From Verrucomicrobiota bacterium (GTDB taxonomy: Bacteria > Verrucomicrobiota > Verrucomicrobiia > Chthoniobacterales > UBA10450): a DNA stretch of 32,922 bases. The notes below the pieces were generated by a model. That model was given only the letters and a program-made list of their open reading frames with translations, was not told where the DNA came from and did no database searches. Positions 22,143-31,251 of this stretch are shown here, in pieces. The position numbers were made by a program, and so were the translations under genes. Positions within the stretch are counted from its first letter, which is position 1. Every line of letters starts with the position of its first letter. The stretch is taken from NCBI GenBank assembly GCA_005887825.1, contig VBQC01000177.1, forward strand, positions 1 through 32,922. The letters run 5' to 3'.

Positions 22143-24998
22143 TTACAGGTTCGTAATCACTGCGAATGGCAAAATGGACATCGCGTCGCTTATCGAAACT
22201 TTTCGGCCGTGGTGATGAATCGGACGACAGGTAAATAGATCGTGCGCGCCATCGAGCGAAAGCGTTTCGGGAAATTCGACTGTGGTGTCTTTCCACGGCT
22301 CACCAGTCGGCGGAAAACCGATGTGCGAGGACAGACGCGGCGCGACGACCACGATCCATTTGCCTGCCAATTCGCGGACGAAACTGACGCAGCACTCCGC
22401 AAATGTTCCGTTCGCGCCAAGCGGCAAATATTCTCCACGGTGGAAAAGATCGGCATGTTCGCGTCGGAATTGCAGAACTCGCTGGGTTAAAAACATTTTG
22501 ATGCGGCCATCCGGCCAACTCCGTATCAGTTCGTCGGGAGTCGCCGCAGGCAATGCTTCGAGCAGTTCGCGACGCCGTTTGTAATCGACCGGACGCCGAT
22601 TGTCAGGATCGACCAGACTGTAATCCAAAATCTCGTTACCCTGATAAATGTCGGGCACGCCTGGCGACGTCAGCTTGAGCAGCGTTTGCGTGAGCGAATT
22701 GATCACTCCCAGACGCGCAATCTCCTGCACAACCGGGAGGAAAACCGGAAGGAATTTATTTCGCGGCGACGGATCCAAGATTTTCGCGATAAAATCGCGC
22801 ATCGCCGCGTCCCATTCTTCGTTTGGTTGGATCCAGCTCGTATTAAGCTTCGCTTCATGGAGCGCTTTGCCCATGTAAACTTGAATCCGCCCGATGTACT
22901 CCGCTGTTGCCGCTCCCTCGGGCTCGCCCGAGTCCTGGATTGGCCAGGTTCCAAGCAACGTTTGGTAGAGTAAGTATTCCTCATTCGGGTCCGGCGCTTC
23001 CGCGTCGTTAATAGTCCGCTTCCAGCGGCGATTGCTCGCTCGCCAGCGTCGCAACGACTGTCGCCAAAGCTCCGGGATTTCGGAGATGGCAACGATCCGC
23101 GCGCGCGCATCTTCGCTGCGTTTAGTGTCGTGCGTCGAGGTCGCGAGCAAGGTCGCGGGCCAATTGCGTTGTCGATCGAGATTACGTTCGTGAAAGGCCT
23201 CAACGCTTAATCCGAACTGCTGCGGCTCGCCACCAACTTCATTTAATGCGGCCAGCCGGTTGTAAATGTAAAATACAGTGTCCTCCAGCCCCTTGGCCAT
23301 GATTGGCCCCGTGGTTTGCTGAAACTTGAGAACGAAATGTGTGTGTGCGGCGCGTGCTTCGGCACCGAGGTTTTCCGGAAACCGGAAAAGCAAGACGTCG
23401 CGGAGAAAATTGAAAATCGATTCTTCGATTGCCGGGTTTCGGCGCTTGGCTGCGGCGATTGCACGCTCGACTACTTGCCGGTCTTCGTCGCTCACCGGCC
23501 GGCCGGGGGCAAGATAAGTCCGATAAACGGGAAAACAGGCGATCGTCTCGCGGACAGCGCGAGCAAGCGCCTCGAGTGTGAAGTCGCGATACCATCGGTT
23601 TTGCTCGGAAAGCCGATCGACCATGTTGCCTAGGACATCGACATCGTTGGCGAGCGCCAGTTTCATTACTTGCAGCTTTTTCGCATACAGCAGATGCCCA
23701 AAAGGCATGGAGTGACCGATGAACCGATGGAATGTTTTTGTGATCGCTGTCTCGGCAGACGAATCGACCAGTAGCTGCGCGGCTTGACTCCCAAAATCGT
23801 AGCCGGTGGTGCCGTGCACCAGCCAATCCTTCCGCAGCGTTTCGGCGCCGGTGAGAATTTTTTCCGCGACCATGTAAATGGCGCGTCCATCCTGCGGCAG
23901 CGGGATCGCCAGCGCTTTCGCGCAGCGTTGCTGAAGCTTTTCGAAATACTCGCGCGGTAAATAAAGACCATCCGGATGATCAATGCGGAGACCCGTTACC
24001 GCGCCAGTACGCACGAGATCAATAACCAGCCGGTGAACGGCGTCGAAAACCTTTGGCAATTCTACCCGGATCGCCGCCAGATCGTTCACATCAAAAAAGC
24101 GGCGATAATTAATTTCTTCGGCCGCGACCCGCCAGTAAGCGAGCCGGTACGACTGCGCATTAAGCAATTCATCAAGCGCGTCGAAGCTGCGCGCGTCGCC
24201 CGGCTCGCCGTTGATCCGGGCCAATGCCTTTTCGATTGCCTGTTGCACCTGCGGCGCCTCGGCACAACGCCGTTCGAGACGTCGCTTGATAATTTCCTTC
24301 TCGCGGATGCGCTCCGCGATCCGCTTCGTGTCGGTTTCAGTGCGCTTGGGTAAATATTCGAGCGCGGTCAGAATGCTTTGCAATTCCGCGTAGAAATCTT
24401 CGTCCTTATGGTCAGCGAGATTTTGCAGCGCGATTTCGAGAGCGTAACGATACGTGCCCGGCGCGATGGGCAGCCTGCGGCTGCCGTACAGAAGATAAAA
24501 CGTGCCCTCCTCGAAACGCACCTGCAGCTCACCGCGCTCAAGGACACGTCCATACTGGTCACTAAGGATAGGCAACAGGACCTTGTCGTGCAGATCCGAT
24601 TTCAGCGGATGCCAGTCGATATCGAAATAGGGCGCATATCTGGAGCTCGGCCCATTTTCGAGCACATCCATCCACCATTCATTGAGCGGCTCCGCGATCC
24701 CGACATGGTTCGGTACGAAATCGAGCACCTGGCCCATCGAGTGCGCATGCAGGTTCGCAATCCAGGAGTCGTAATCCTCCCGCGAGCCGATCGGAGGGTT
24801 GAGTTTATTGTGATCGGTAATGTCGTAGCCATGGAGGCTCTCCGCGCTCGCTTGGAAATAAGGCGAGGCATAAGCATCGGTCACGCCCAGCGTATGCAGA
24901 TACGGCACAATCTCGCGCGCCTGAGCAAAGGTGAACCAGCGATTGAACTGCAATCGGTAAGTTGAACTGGGAATGCGCGGATGTTTTTCGTCTGTCAT
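22143..24998 (-). CDS. treY: Malto-oligosyltrehalose synthase (TreY)
   Basis: TreY turns the reducing end of maltodextrins into trehalose linkage, the first step of the TreY-TreZ route to trehalose. The GH13 protein of about 951 residues opens with [17 protein letters not shown], a TreY signature. Catalytic residues are D340 in [10 protein letters not shown]379 in MVAEKIL and D624 in [11 protein letters not shown] large insertion (about 180-330) is typical. I place the start at ATG 24998 (MTDEKHP); an in-frame TTG would add 41 residues from repeat family A. Its partner TreZ is not in the window. It follows argS on the same strand after 127 bases of repeat, so co-transcription is doubtful. Confidence 0.93.
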   Translation of the reverse strand: MTDEKHPRIPSSTYRLQFNRWFTFAQAREIVPYLHTLGVTDAYASPYFQASAESLHGYDITDHNKLNPPIGSREDYDSWIANLHAHSMGQVLDFVPNHVGIAEPLNEWWMDVLENGPSSRYAPYFDIDWHPLKSDLHDKVLLPILSDQYGRVLERGELQVRFEEGTFYLLYGSRRLPIAPGTYRYALEIALQNLADHKDEDFYAELQSILTALEYLPKRTETDTKRIAERIREKEIIKRRLERRCAEAPQVQQAIEKALARINGEPGDARSFDALDELLNAQSYRLAYWRVAAEEINYRRFFDVNDLAAIRVELPKVFDAVHRLVIDLVRTGAVTGLRIDHPDGLYLPREYFEKLQQRCAKALAIPLPQDGRAIYMVAEKILTGAETLRKDWLVHGTTGYDFGSQAAQLLVDSSAETAITKTFHRFIGHSMPFGHLLYAKKLQVMKLALANDVDVLGNMVDRLSEQNRWYRDFTLEALARAVRETIACFPVYRTYLAPGRPVSDEDRQVVERAIAAAKRRNPAIEESIFNFLRDVLLFRFPENLGAEARAAHTHFVLKFQQTTGPIMAKGLEDTVFYIYNRLAALNEVGGEPQQFGLSVEAFHERNLDRQRNWPATLLATSTHDTKRSEDARARIVAISEIPELWRQSLRRWRASNRRWKRTINDAEAPDPNEEYLLYQTLLGTWPIQDSGEPEGAATAEYIGRIQVYMGKALHEAKLNTSWIQPNEEWDAAMRDFIAKILDPSPRNKFLPVFLPVVQEIARLGVINSLTQTLLKLTSPGVPDIYQGNEILDYSLVDPDNRRPVDYKRRRELLEALPAATPDELIRSWPDGRIKMFLTQRVLQFRREHADLFHRGEYLPLGANGTFAECCVSFVRELAGKWIVVVAPRLSSHIGFPPTGEPWKDTTVEFPETLSLDGAHDLFTCRPIHHHGRKVSISDAMSILPFAVITNL

Positions 24999-25003
24999 GT
25001 CCT

Positions 25004-25120
25004 TGTCATTCCGGGCGAAAGTCTCGCCCTGAGCGTAGTCGAATGGGTCGAAGAATCTCTTGTTGTTTTCATCGCGGGAACCAGAAAACGAGAGATGTCT
25101 CGACTCCGCTCGACATGACA
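25004..25120. repeat. Dispersed repeat family A, copy 3 (inverted ends)
   Basis: The element of about 117 bases starts TGTCATTCCGGGCG and ends CTCCGCTCGACATGACA, so its ends are inverted. It fills the argS-treY gap and touches the treY start (ATGACA on the minus strand at 24998). Confidence 0.7.
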
Positions 25121-25125
25121 AAAGC

Positions 25126-26832
25126 TTACATCTTTTCCGGCACTTTGATTCCCAGAAGATCGAGACCGCGCTCCAACACTCGCCCGCTTAGATCGCACAA
25201 TGCCAGGCGCGAACTGCGTGCCGGCTCTTCCGATTTCAAGACCGGACAGGCTTCATAAAATGTGTGAAAGCTGTTTGCCAACTCAAACAGATAATTTGCC
25301 AGAATGTTTGGGCGAAAATTGTTCAGTACCTGTGGGACGATTTCCGCAAACTGACAAAGACGTTTTGCGAGATTGATTTCAGCGGGATCATCGAGGGCTA
25401 ACCGGTCGATTTTCGACGCGGATTCGCCTGCTTTACGAAAAATGGAACGAATTCGCACATAAGCATTCTGCAGATATGGCGCTGTGTTTCCTTGCAGAGA
25501 GAGCATCTTTTCCCAGGAAAAAACGTAATCCGTCATCCGATATTGTGAGAGATCGAAGTACTTGACCGCGCCGATTCCGATCTTCTCTGCAATGTCGATC
25601 CTGTCGTCCTCACCCAGGTCCGGATTTTTTTCCTCGATGATATTCCGCGCACGCCTGCACGCTTCATCGAGAAGGTCGCGCAACGGCACGTTCTCGCCGG
25701 AGCGCGTCTTCATCAGCTTGCGGTCCTCACCCAGGATGCTGCCAAAAGTGATATGGCGGAGATCGGCCGTGTAACCTTCGCGCCGCGCAATCTCGAAAAT
25801 TTGTCTAAAATGCAAAATTTGCGGCGCGCCGACCACGTACCAAATCGCATCGGCTCTCAAATCGTTGATGCGATAATCAACTGTGGCGAGATCTGTCGTT
25901 GCGTAATTAAATCCGCCGTCTCGCTTGCGAATGATGCATGGTTTATCGGCCAGTTCCGGAATATCGCGAAAGAAAACGCAGACCGCGCCTTCGCTGATTT
26001 CCGCGGTCCCAGACTTGAGTAAGCGCTCGACCACGCCGGGCAGGCGATCGTTATAAAAGCTTTCACCGCATTGGATGTCGTAATGGACATCAAGCAATTT
26101 GTAGACGTGGTCGAAATCCTGCATTGAGAACGCGACGCATTCGTTCCAGATATCGGTGTTTTCCTTGTCGCCCGCTTGCAGCTTTACCAACTCCTGACGA
26201 CAGGCTTCACGAACTTGCGGATCGGTTGCCGCTCTTTGGTTTGTCTCCTTGTAGATGCGAACAATCTCGGCGAGTGGATTGCGCTGGAGAGCTTGTCGAT
26301 CCAGCAGATTTTTCCAGCCGTAAATCACCATGCCAAACTGCGTGCCCCAGTCGCCGATGTGATTGTCTCGGATCACTTCATGCCCGAGAAACTGCGCGAT
26401 GCGCGCCAGCGCGTCGCCAAGCACCGTGCTGCGGATGTGACCGACGTGCATCGGCTTGGCCACGTTGGGCGATCCAAAATCGATTACGATCCTCCTCGTC
26501 GATTTTGCCTGTGCAACACCGAGACGTTCGTCTCGCAGGACTTCGCCCGCTTTTCTTTCGACTGCGTCGGCACGCAATGTGAAGTTGATGAAACCTGCGC
26601 CCGCAACCACTGGCGGTTCGCAAAGATCGCCAACATCAAGCTGCGCAAGAATTTTCTCCGCGAGATCCCTTGGATTTTCACCGCGTTGTTTGCCAAGCAC
26701 GAGAGCGGCGTTCGTCTGATAATCGCCGAAACGGGAATCGGTCGCGGGCGTAAGTTCGCCCGCATTCGGCAGTCCGGCCTTTGCCAGCGCTTGCGAAAAC
26801 TTCTTTGCGAGAAGTGATTGGAACGTTTCCAT
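25126..26832 (-). CDS. argS: Arginyl-tRNA synthetase
   Basis: Class I synthetase that charges tRNA-Arg. The 568 residues contain an N-terminal tRNA-D-loop recognition domain, FGSPNVAKPMHVGHIRSTVLGD with the HIGH variant HVGH, DNHIGDWGTQFG, and a KMSK-like KLMKTRSG, with the helical anticodon domain at the C-terminus. ATG 26832 fits the family start. The stop is at 25126, next to repeat family A. Nothing unusual is seen in the enzyme. Confidence 0.96.
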   Translation of the reverse strand: METFQSLLAKKFSQALAKAGLPNAGELTPATDSRFGDYQTNAALVLGKQRGENPRDLAEKILAQLDVGDLCEPPVVAGAGFINFTLRADAVERKAGEVLRDERLGVAQAKSTRRIVIDFGSPNVAKPMHVGHIRSTVLGDALARIAQFLGHEVIRDNHIGDWGTQFGMVIYGWKNLLDRQALQRNPLAEIVRIYKETNQRAATDPQVREACRQELVKLQAGDKENTDIWNECVAFSMQDFDHVYKLLDVHYDIQCGESFYNDRLPGVVERLLKSGTAEISEGAVCVFFRDIPELADKPCIIRKRDGGFNYATTDLATVDYRINDLRADAIWYVVGAPQILHFRQIFEIARREGYTADLRHITFGSILGEDRKLMKTRSGENVPLRDLLDEACRRARNIIEEKNPDLGEDDRIDIAEKIGIGAVKYFDLSQYRMTDYVFSWEKMLSLQGNTAPYLQNAYVRIRSIFRKAGESASKIDRLALDDPAEINLAKRLCQFAEIVPQVLNNFRPNILANYLFELANSFHTFYEACPVLKSEEPARSSRLALCDLSGRVLERGLDLLGIKVPEKM

Positions 26833-26853
26833 GATTCTTTTAGGCCACAGACT

Positions 26854-26996
26854 GTAGCCGCTTAGTTGTGCGAAGCGAAGGTGGATTAAGCAGCCCCTTG
26901 CTCGATGTTAAATTAGCGGCGAAGCCGCATTTATTTGGCATCGGCCGCGGAGCGGTCGATCCACTTGGCTACAACTAGCGCGAGAGCGCCCGCTAC
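26854..26996. repeat. Inverted-repeat element between argS and ptsN
   Basis: The left end (26854-26886) reads GTAGCCGCTTAGTTGTG...GGTGGAT and the right end is a loose inverted copy (ATCCACTTGGCTACAACTAG, 26959-26978, then CGCTAC at 26991). An inner hairpin GCGGC/GCCGC is at 26916-26928. The right end contains the ptsN stop codon (26993-26995). Confidence 0.55.
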
Positions 26997-27460
26997 ACCT
27001 TTTGCGAGCGATCGCGAAAGATCGACAAAATCTCGTCGGCCGAATTCGCCTCGGCCAGGCTCTCACGGACGCTGCGATCATTCAAAAATTTGGCGATCGA
27101 TGCAAGCGTGCGCAGGTGCGTCTGAAATTGATTTTTGGGCACAATGAAAAGAACAACGAACTTCACCGGTGCGTTGTCCAGCGCATCGAATTCAATTCCG
27201 CCGGGGGATCTTCCAAATGCGGCCACGACTTCGTCGAGGCGGTCAGAGGAGCAGTGCGGAATGGCGATTCCGAATCCGATGCCAGTGCTCATGGTTTCCT
27301 CGCGCTGTTTGAGCGAAGCCAGAATGCTGTCGCGGTCTGCGGGTTTGACTTTACCCAGGTTGACCAGCAGATCGATCAATTCGACGATGGCCGGCCAACG
27401 CTCAGTTGCCTTCATCTCCGGAACGATTTGCTCGGCAGAAAGTAGATTGGCCAAGGACAT
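26993..27460 (-). CDS. ptsN: PTS-type EIIA protein (PtsN-like)
   Basis: The 155-residue protein is a fructose/mannitol-type EIIA domain; the phosphorylated histidine is H69 in FGIAIPHCSS, and FDALDNAPVKFVVLFIVP and HLRTLASIAKFLND follow as in the family. With no EIIB/EIIC partner nearby it is probably a regulatory EIIA-Ntr protein of the nitrogen PTS, though a sugar PTS cannot be ruled out. Its usual partner genes (rpoN, hpf) are not adjacent. ATG 27460 lies close to a Shine-Dalgarno-like AAGGGAA. The stop codon lies in a repeat element. Confidence 0.87.
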   Translation of the reverse strand: MSLANLLSAEQIVPEMKATERWPAIVELIDLLVNLGKVKPADRDSILASLKQREETMSTGIGFGIAIPHCSSDRLDEVVAAFGRSPGGIEFDALDNAPVKFVVLFIVPKNQFQTHLRTLASIAKFLNDRSVRESLAEANSADEILSIFRDRSQKV

Positions 27461-27603
27461 GATTTCCCTTTGTACGGGAGCGCAAGCTTAGCGGGAGCGC
27501 TTGGGTTGACAAGTCCGTTTTGGGATAGCGGATCAAGAACGGACGTTGCGACATGCGCTTCGTTCTGCGAAGTTTGTGTCGAGTTAGCAAGGACCGGTGA
27601 ATT

Positions 27604-28953
27604 TTGAATCAATTTCGGCAAACGCCCCCACGTCAGGCAGAGGCTTTCGCAATCTATTTTTCCAACCCGTCTTTTCAGGCACTGAGTCCTGCCTTCAAGC
27701 GCAGACCCGTGGCATTACTTTGCCTGAAACCGCGCGCCATCAACGCCCTCAGTACCGCAGGCATTAGAACCATCGGGCAGTTGATAGACCGGGCTGAGCG
27801 CGGCATCGTATCGTTACGCGCTGCCGGCGTTCTGACGCGCAACGAGATCATCAGCGCCCTCGATGCTCTATCAAAGAGCATTCGGACCGACGATATCGAT
27901 TGGGTTGCTTACGCAAAGCACCGGGGATTTGTTATTCTTCCTGAAAAGCGGCGCGTGCATTGGTCGCCCCAAGCATTTCTGGAAGAACTGCCGCGCGTTG
28001 CCGCCGCGGTCGTAGGTTTGGAAGGCGGCGCAAAGGCCCTGGTAGTATTGCGCGAGCGATTGTTGTGTGCCGCCAGAAATGTCCTCACGCTAGAGAAAAC
28101 AGGAAGGCAGATTGGAACAACTCGAGAGTTCGTCAGGCAGCTGGAGAACGACATTACAGGAATGCTTCACGAAGTCTTTTGGCCCGACCAGCAGCTCTGG
28201 CACGGTGCAGGATCGCGGCGGCAGCCGTCCGATTATCGGCGCTGGGTCTGCCGCCGGAGCAGGTTCCAGTTGCGTCCGGAGTTTCTGCAACCGCTGCGGG
28301 AATTCGCCGCAGCACTCACATCTGAGGATAAGCGGCGTGCACTTTCTCCTCTCGATTGGGAACGCATTCTCAGAAAAGTCTGGGAAGTACGGCCCTATCA
28401 ATTGGAAGCGGCTGAAAACCTTATCCTTAATCTTCTTGGCTTGCGTCTGGCCAAACGGACAAAGACTATGTTCCTAGGAGCGCAAAAGAAGATCAACCGG
28501 CTTCTCGCTCACGACTATCCAGAAGGGCTTTCGCGGCGAGAACTTGCGACGATCCTCCGAAAGAAACTAGGCCCGATGGCGCCGACCATGGCTGAGTTGC
28601 CCGCGCTGGTTCGATTGGATCCTGCTCTAGAACTGTTCCACGGCCGCTATCGCTCCAGAGCGGGCGTTCTTTCACGGACCGCCGATCGATTCGAAAGAAT
28701 CCTCCGACGAGCGGGCAAGCCAATGCACTTTCGAAAGCTTGCTACCAGCCAGACTCTAGAAGGCGGAAGGACCACTGAACTGGCAGCCGTCGGCAAACTG
28801 TACAGGGACCCACGCTTTGTGCCGATTGCCAAGACTGGCCTTTGGGCAATGAAAGCTTGGAATTTGGACACTGGAAGTATCACGGAAATCGCAGCAGAAT
28901 TTTGGCGAAAAAACCACTGGACGAGGAAAAGCTCCCCCCGGCCATTGGCCTGA
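27604..28953 (+). CDS. Predicted transcription regulator with alpha-CTD-, sigma region 4- and HARE-HTH-like modules
   Basis: The 449-residue protein has no family name I can give. Residues about 35-92 resemble the RNA polymerase alpha C-terminal domain: LKPRAINALSTAGIRTIGQLI, with R44 and N47 at the positions of the DNA-binding Arg265 and Asn268 of E. coli, then a second helix pair near 75-89. Residues about 148-188 look like sigma-70 region 4: an LTLEKTG leading to IGTTREFVRQLENDITGML. Residues about 300-360 form a winged-helix candidate (GLSRRELATILRKK). Residues about 365-420 resemble HARE-HTH, as in delta (RpoE): RRAGKPMHFRKLA, YRDPRFVPIAKTGLWAMKAW. No membrane segment or enzyme motif is seen. 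The start appears to be TTG 27604 with AAGGA ten bases upstream. It is flanked by ptsN and GT genes on the opposite strand. Confidence 0.8.
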   Translation: MNQFRQTPPRQAEAFAIYFSNPSFQALSPAFKRRPVALLCLKPRAINALSTAGIRTIGQLIDRAERGIVSLRAAGVLTRNEIISALDALSKSIRTDDIDWVAYAKHRGFVILPEKRRVHWSPQAFLEELPRVAAAVVGLEGGAKALVVLRERLLCAARNVLTLEKTGRQIGTTREFVRQLENDITGMLHEVFWPDQQLWHGAGSRRQPSDYRRWVCRRSRFQLRPEFLQPLREFAAALTSEDKRRALSPLDWERILRKVWEVRPYQLEAAENLILNLLGLRLAKRTKTMFLGAQKKINRLLAHDYPEGLSRRELATILRKKLGPMAPTMAELPALVRLDPALELFHGRYRSRAGVLSRTADRFERILRRAGKPMHFRKLATSQTLEGGRTTELAAVGKLYRDPRFVPIAKTGLWAMKAWNLDTGSITEIAAEFWRKNHWTRKSSPRPLA

Positions 28954-28966
28954 TCGGCTTTTGCCG

Positions 28967-29677
28967 CTAGCTGCCGCGAATTTTGTAGTTCAATCGCCGC
29001 GAGAGTAACCACCGCACGCCGAACATGTCGATGGTGGCGCGAAGGGCGCGATTGCCCAAGCCGTACTTACTTCGGCCGAAGCGACGCGGCCGATGATTTA
29101 CTGGAATTTCGACGAGCCGATACCCAGCACCCTTGATGAGTGCGGGAATGAAGCGGTGCATCCCTTTGAACGGAACCAGTGCGCTTACACATTCGCGCCG
29201 TATCGCTTTCAGTGTGCACCCTGTGTCGCGCACGCCATCTTTCGTGAAACGGCGGCGCACGGCGTTGGCGATCCAGCTCGTCAGCCGCTTCACTAGTGTG
29301 TCCTGGCGGTTAATCCGGTAGCCGCATACGAGATCGGCACCGCGCGCGATCTCCGCGAGAAGCCTCGGAATATCCGCGGGATCATTTTGCAAATCGCCAT
29401 CGATGAGGACCGCATTTGCGCCGCGCGCGGCTTGAAGTCCGGCATAAAGGGCGGCGCTTTGGCCCGTATTTTTTTCGAAACGAATCAGTCGAACATTGGG
29501 CGCAGTCTCAATCCGTTCGATTGTGCAATCGACCGATCCATCATCCACAAAAACGATTTCATAATCGAGTCCATCCAGCGCTGCGCGTAGTTCGGACTGT
29601 AAGATCGAGATGTTCTCTTCCTCGTTAAAAAGAGGCACTATCACGGAGACTGCCGGCGCGTTTGTCACCTCCGTCAT
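28967..29677 (-). CDS. GT2 family glycosyltransferase (ArnC/Dpm1-like)
   Basis: The protein of about 236 residues is a GT-A enzyme that probably loads a sugar onto polyprenyl phosphate at the cytoplasmic face. Motifs are VIVPLFNEEENI, IVFVDDGSVD, LIDGDLQNDP (the DxD site) and TGCTLKAIRRE. No C-terminal membrane helices are seen, unlike ArnC. ATG 29677 overlaps the TGA of the upstream ArnT-like gene as ATGA; an upstream TTG would add nine residues and reach back into that gene. The product would give its lipid-linked sugar to the ArnT-like enzyme of the same operon. Confidence 0.88.
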   Translation of the reverse strand: MTEVTNAPAVSVIVPLFNEEENISILQSELRAALDGLDYEIVFVDDGSVDCTIERIETAPNVRLIRFEKNTGQSAALYAGLQAARGANAVLIDGDLQNDPADIPRLLAEIARGADLVCGYRINRQDTLVKRLTSWIANAVRRRFTKDGVRDTGCTLKAIRRECVSALVPFKGMHRFIPALIKGAGYRLVEIPVNHRPRRFGRSKYGLGNRALRATIDMFGVRWLLSRRLNYKIRGS

Positions 29678-31251
29678 AACGGGAGCGTGCGATAGTTTCG
29701 GCAAAGAAAGACCTGCCAGGTGCGCAGCACTTCGCCGTAACGCCGCACTTCAATGGTCCCAGCCAGTTCGGTCGCTTGAAAGGCAGCTCGAATATTGTGA
29801 GGCACGTTTTGTTTTTCCCCTTCCCGAATGAAGAGCGCATCGCGTCCAACAAAAGGATTGATGCCATTCTCCTCGGTGTAAACTTCGCCTTCTGGCCGTG
29901 GCGCGCCTAGTTTGAGTTCGACAAATTCATCGTAGCGCGGCCAGAAGGAGAACTGATTCACCAGATCCTGCGATTCGGTAATATAAACGGGCGGATGCCC
30001 CGGACCCTCTGGCCGTTTGTCGCGTAAATAAAATGAAATTTCCGACGCGCGATCGCGGGCATCCGCGATGAGAAACAGTTTCTCTCCCAGTTGCGCTTCG
30101 AGATCGGTGCGCATTTTTTCGACCGCGCCAGTCGCGCTTTTCCATCCGCGCATCCGGTCGCTCGGGTCGCTTCGCGGCAATTGGTAACCTGCCGTACGCA
30201 ACAAATCCGTATCCAGCGCGATTACGCTCATGACTAATCCGATAAGCAACGCCACGCCTGCGCAGAGCCGCAAGATGACGCTCGTTTCGAGCCGTTCCCA
30301 CCAAAAATAAATTGCCAGCAAGCCAAAGCCGAGGAAGGCGAGCGCGTCCCAATTTGGTGCAGCGCTCTTGTTGATCGACAAGAGGAAGTAAAAGAGGAAC
30401 ACCGGCAATCCAAACCACATCAGGAACAACACCTTGAATTGCTGATTCACACGTCGCCAGCTTCCAACGAGGCCCCAGGCCAACGCGAGAAAGAGAAATG
30501 GCGAGTAGGCCAGAAAATGTTCGCCGAGAAAGGAAAGAACCTCACCAGGATGGAAGCCAACCCCCTGCTCAACGCCTCCGCGCGAGCGGAGGTGCGCGAG
30601 CGTGACCCAGGCGTGCTCGTGGTTCCACATAATCGGCGGGACCGTGCAGAGCGCAAAGAAACCGAGCAATAAATATAAACCGGGTCGCGCAAATTCCCGC
30701 CTGAGCCGCGGCGCCAGTGCGAGTACCAACAAAATTGAGACGAGCTCCAGCGCGTTTGTGTATTTGGAGAGAAATCCAAGCCCAATCAGCAATCCAGTAA
30801 GCGGCCAATGCCACGAGAAACCCGGACTCTTTTCCACTGCAAGCCAGAATGTGAGCATCGCTGCCAGCCAGAAAAAAACCGATAGGGAATCAATCGTCAT
30901 CAGGAACGCGCCGATATTGAAGATCGGCGTGACGTTCAAGGCGATGGCTGCCCACAATCCGGCGGTGGCGCTGAACAGCCGGCGTGCGAAGTAAAACAGG
31001 AGCAGGCTCGTGCCCGCAGCGAGTATCGGACTAAAAAAGCGCACACCGAATTCATTCGCGCCGAAGACCGCGGTGCTGGCGCGCATGGCAAAAGCAATGC
31101 CCGGGCCTTTGCTGAAGTACGCCGGCGCCAGGCGCTGCGACCACATCCAGTAATGCGCCTCGTCAAATTCGAGATCGGTCGTCGCCAGCATCGACAGCCG
31201 AATCGCTGTTAGCGCAATGATGAAAAACCAGACCGCTCGGGTCGTGCTCAT
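29674..31251 (-). CDS. ArnT-like polyprenyl-phosphate sugar transferase (GT39/GT83)
   Basis: This integral membrane glycosyltransferase of about 525 residues moves a sugar from polyprenyl phosphate to a periplasmic acceptor such as lipid A or a protein. The first loop has the acidic motif DLEFDEAHYWMWS, and about ten hydrophobic segments follow (to about 390), then a soluble C-terminal domain. FLSKYTNALEL and MWNHEHAWVT are also seen as in the family. ATG 31251 is chosen because it overlaps the PAP2 stop (ATGA); an upstream in-frame start would overlap PAP2 by 41 codons. It stands between PAP2 and GT2 genes in one operon. The acceptor is unknown. Confidence 0.88.
   Translation of the reverse strand: MSTTRAVWFFIIALTAIRLSMLATTDLEFDEAHYWMWSQRLAPAYFSKGPGIAFAMRASTAVFGANEFGVRFFSPILAAGTSLLLFYFARRLFSATAGLWAAIALNVTPIFNIGAFLMTIDSLSVFFWLAAMLTFWLAVEKSPGFSWHWPLTGLLIGLGFLSKYTNALELVSILLVLALAPRLRREFARPGLYLLLGFFALCTVPPIMWNHEHAWVTLAHLRSRGGVEQGVGFHPGEVLSFLGEHFLAYSPFLFLALAWGLVGSWRRVNQQFKVLFLMWFGLPVFLFYFLLSINKSAAPNWDALAFLGFGLLAIYFWWERLETSVILRLCAGVALLIGLVMSVIALDTDLLRTAGYQLPRSDPSDRMRGWKSATGAVEKMRTDLEAQLGEKLFLIADARDRASEISFYLRDKRPEGPGHPPVYITESQDLVNQFSFWPRYDEFVELKLGAPRPEGEVYTEENGINPFVGRDALFIREGEKQNVPHNIRAAFQATELAGTIEVRRYGEVLRTWQVFLCRNYRTLPL

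Noticed and set aside
23239-23826. 195-codon frame within treY
   Set aside because: Arg/Ser-rich shadow of treY, whose catalytic residues lie in the other frame.
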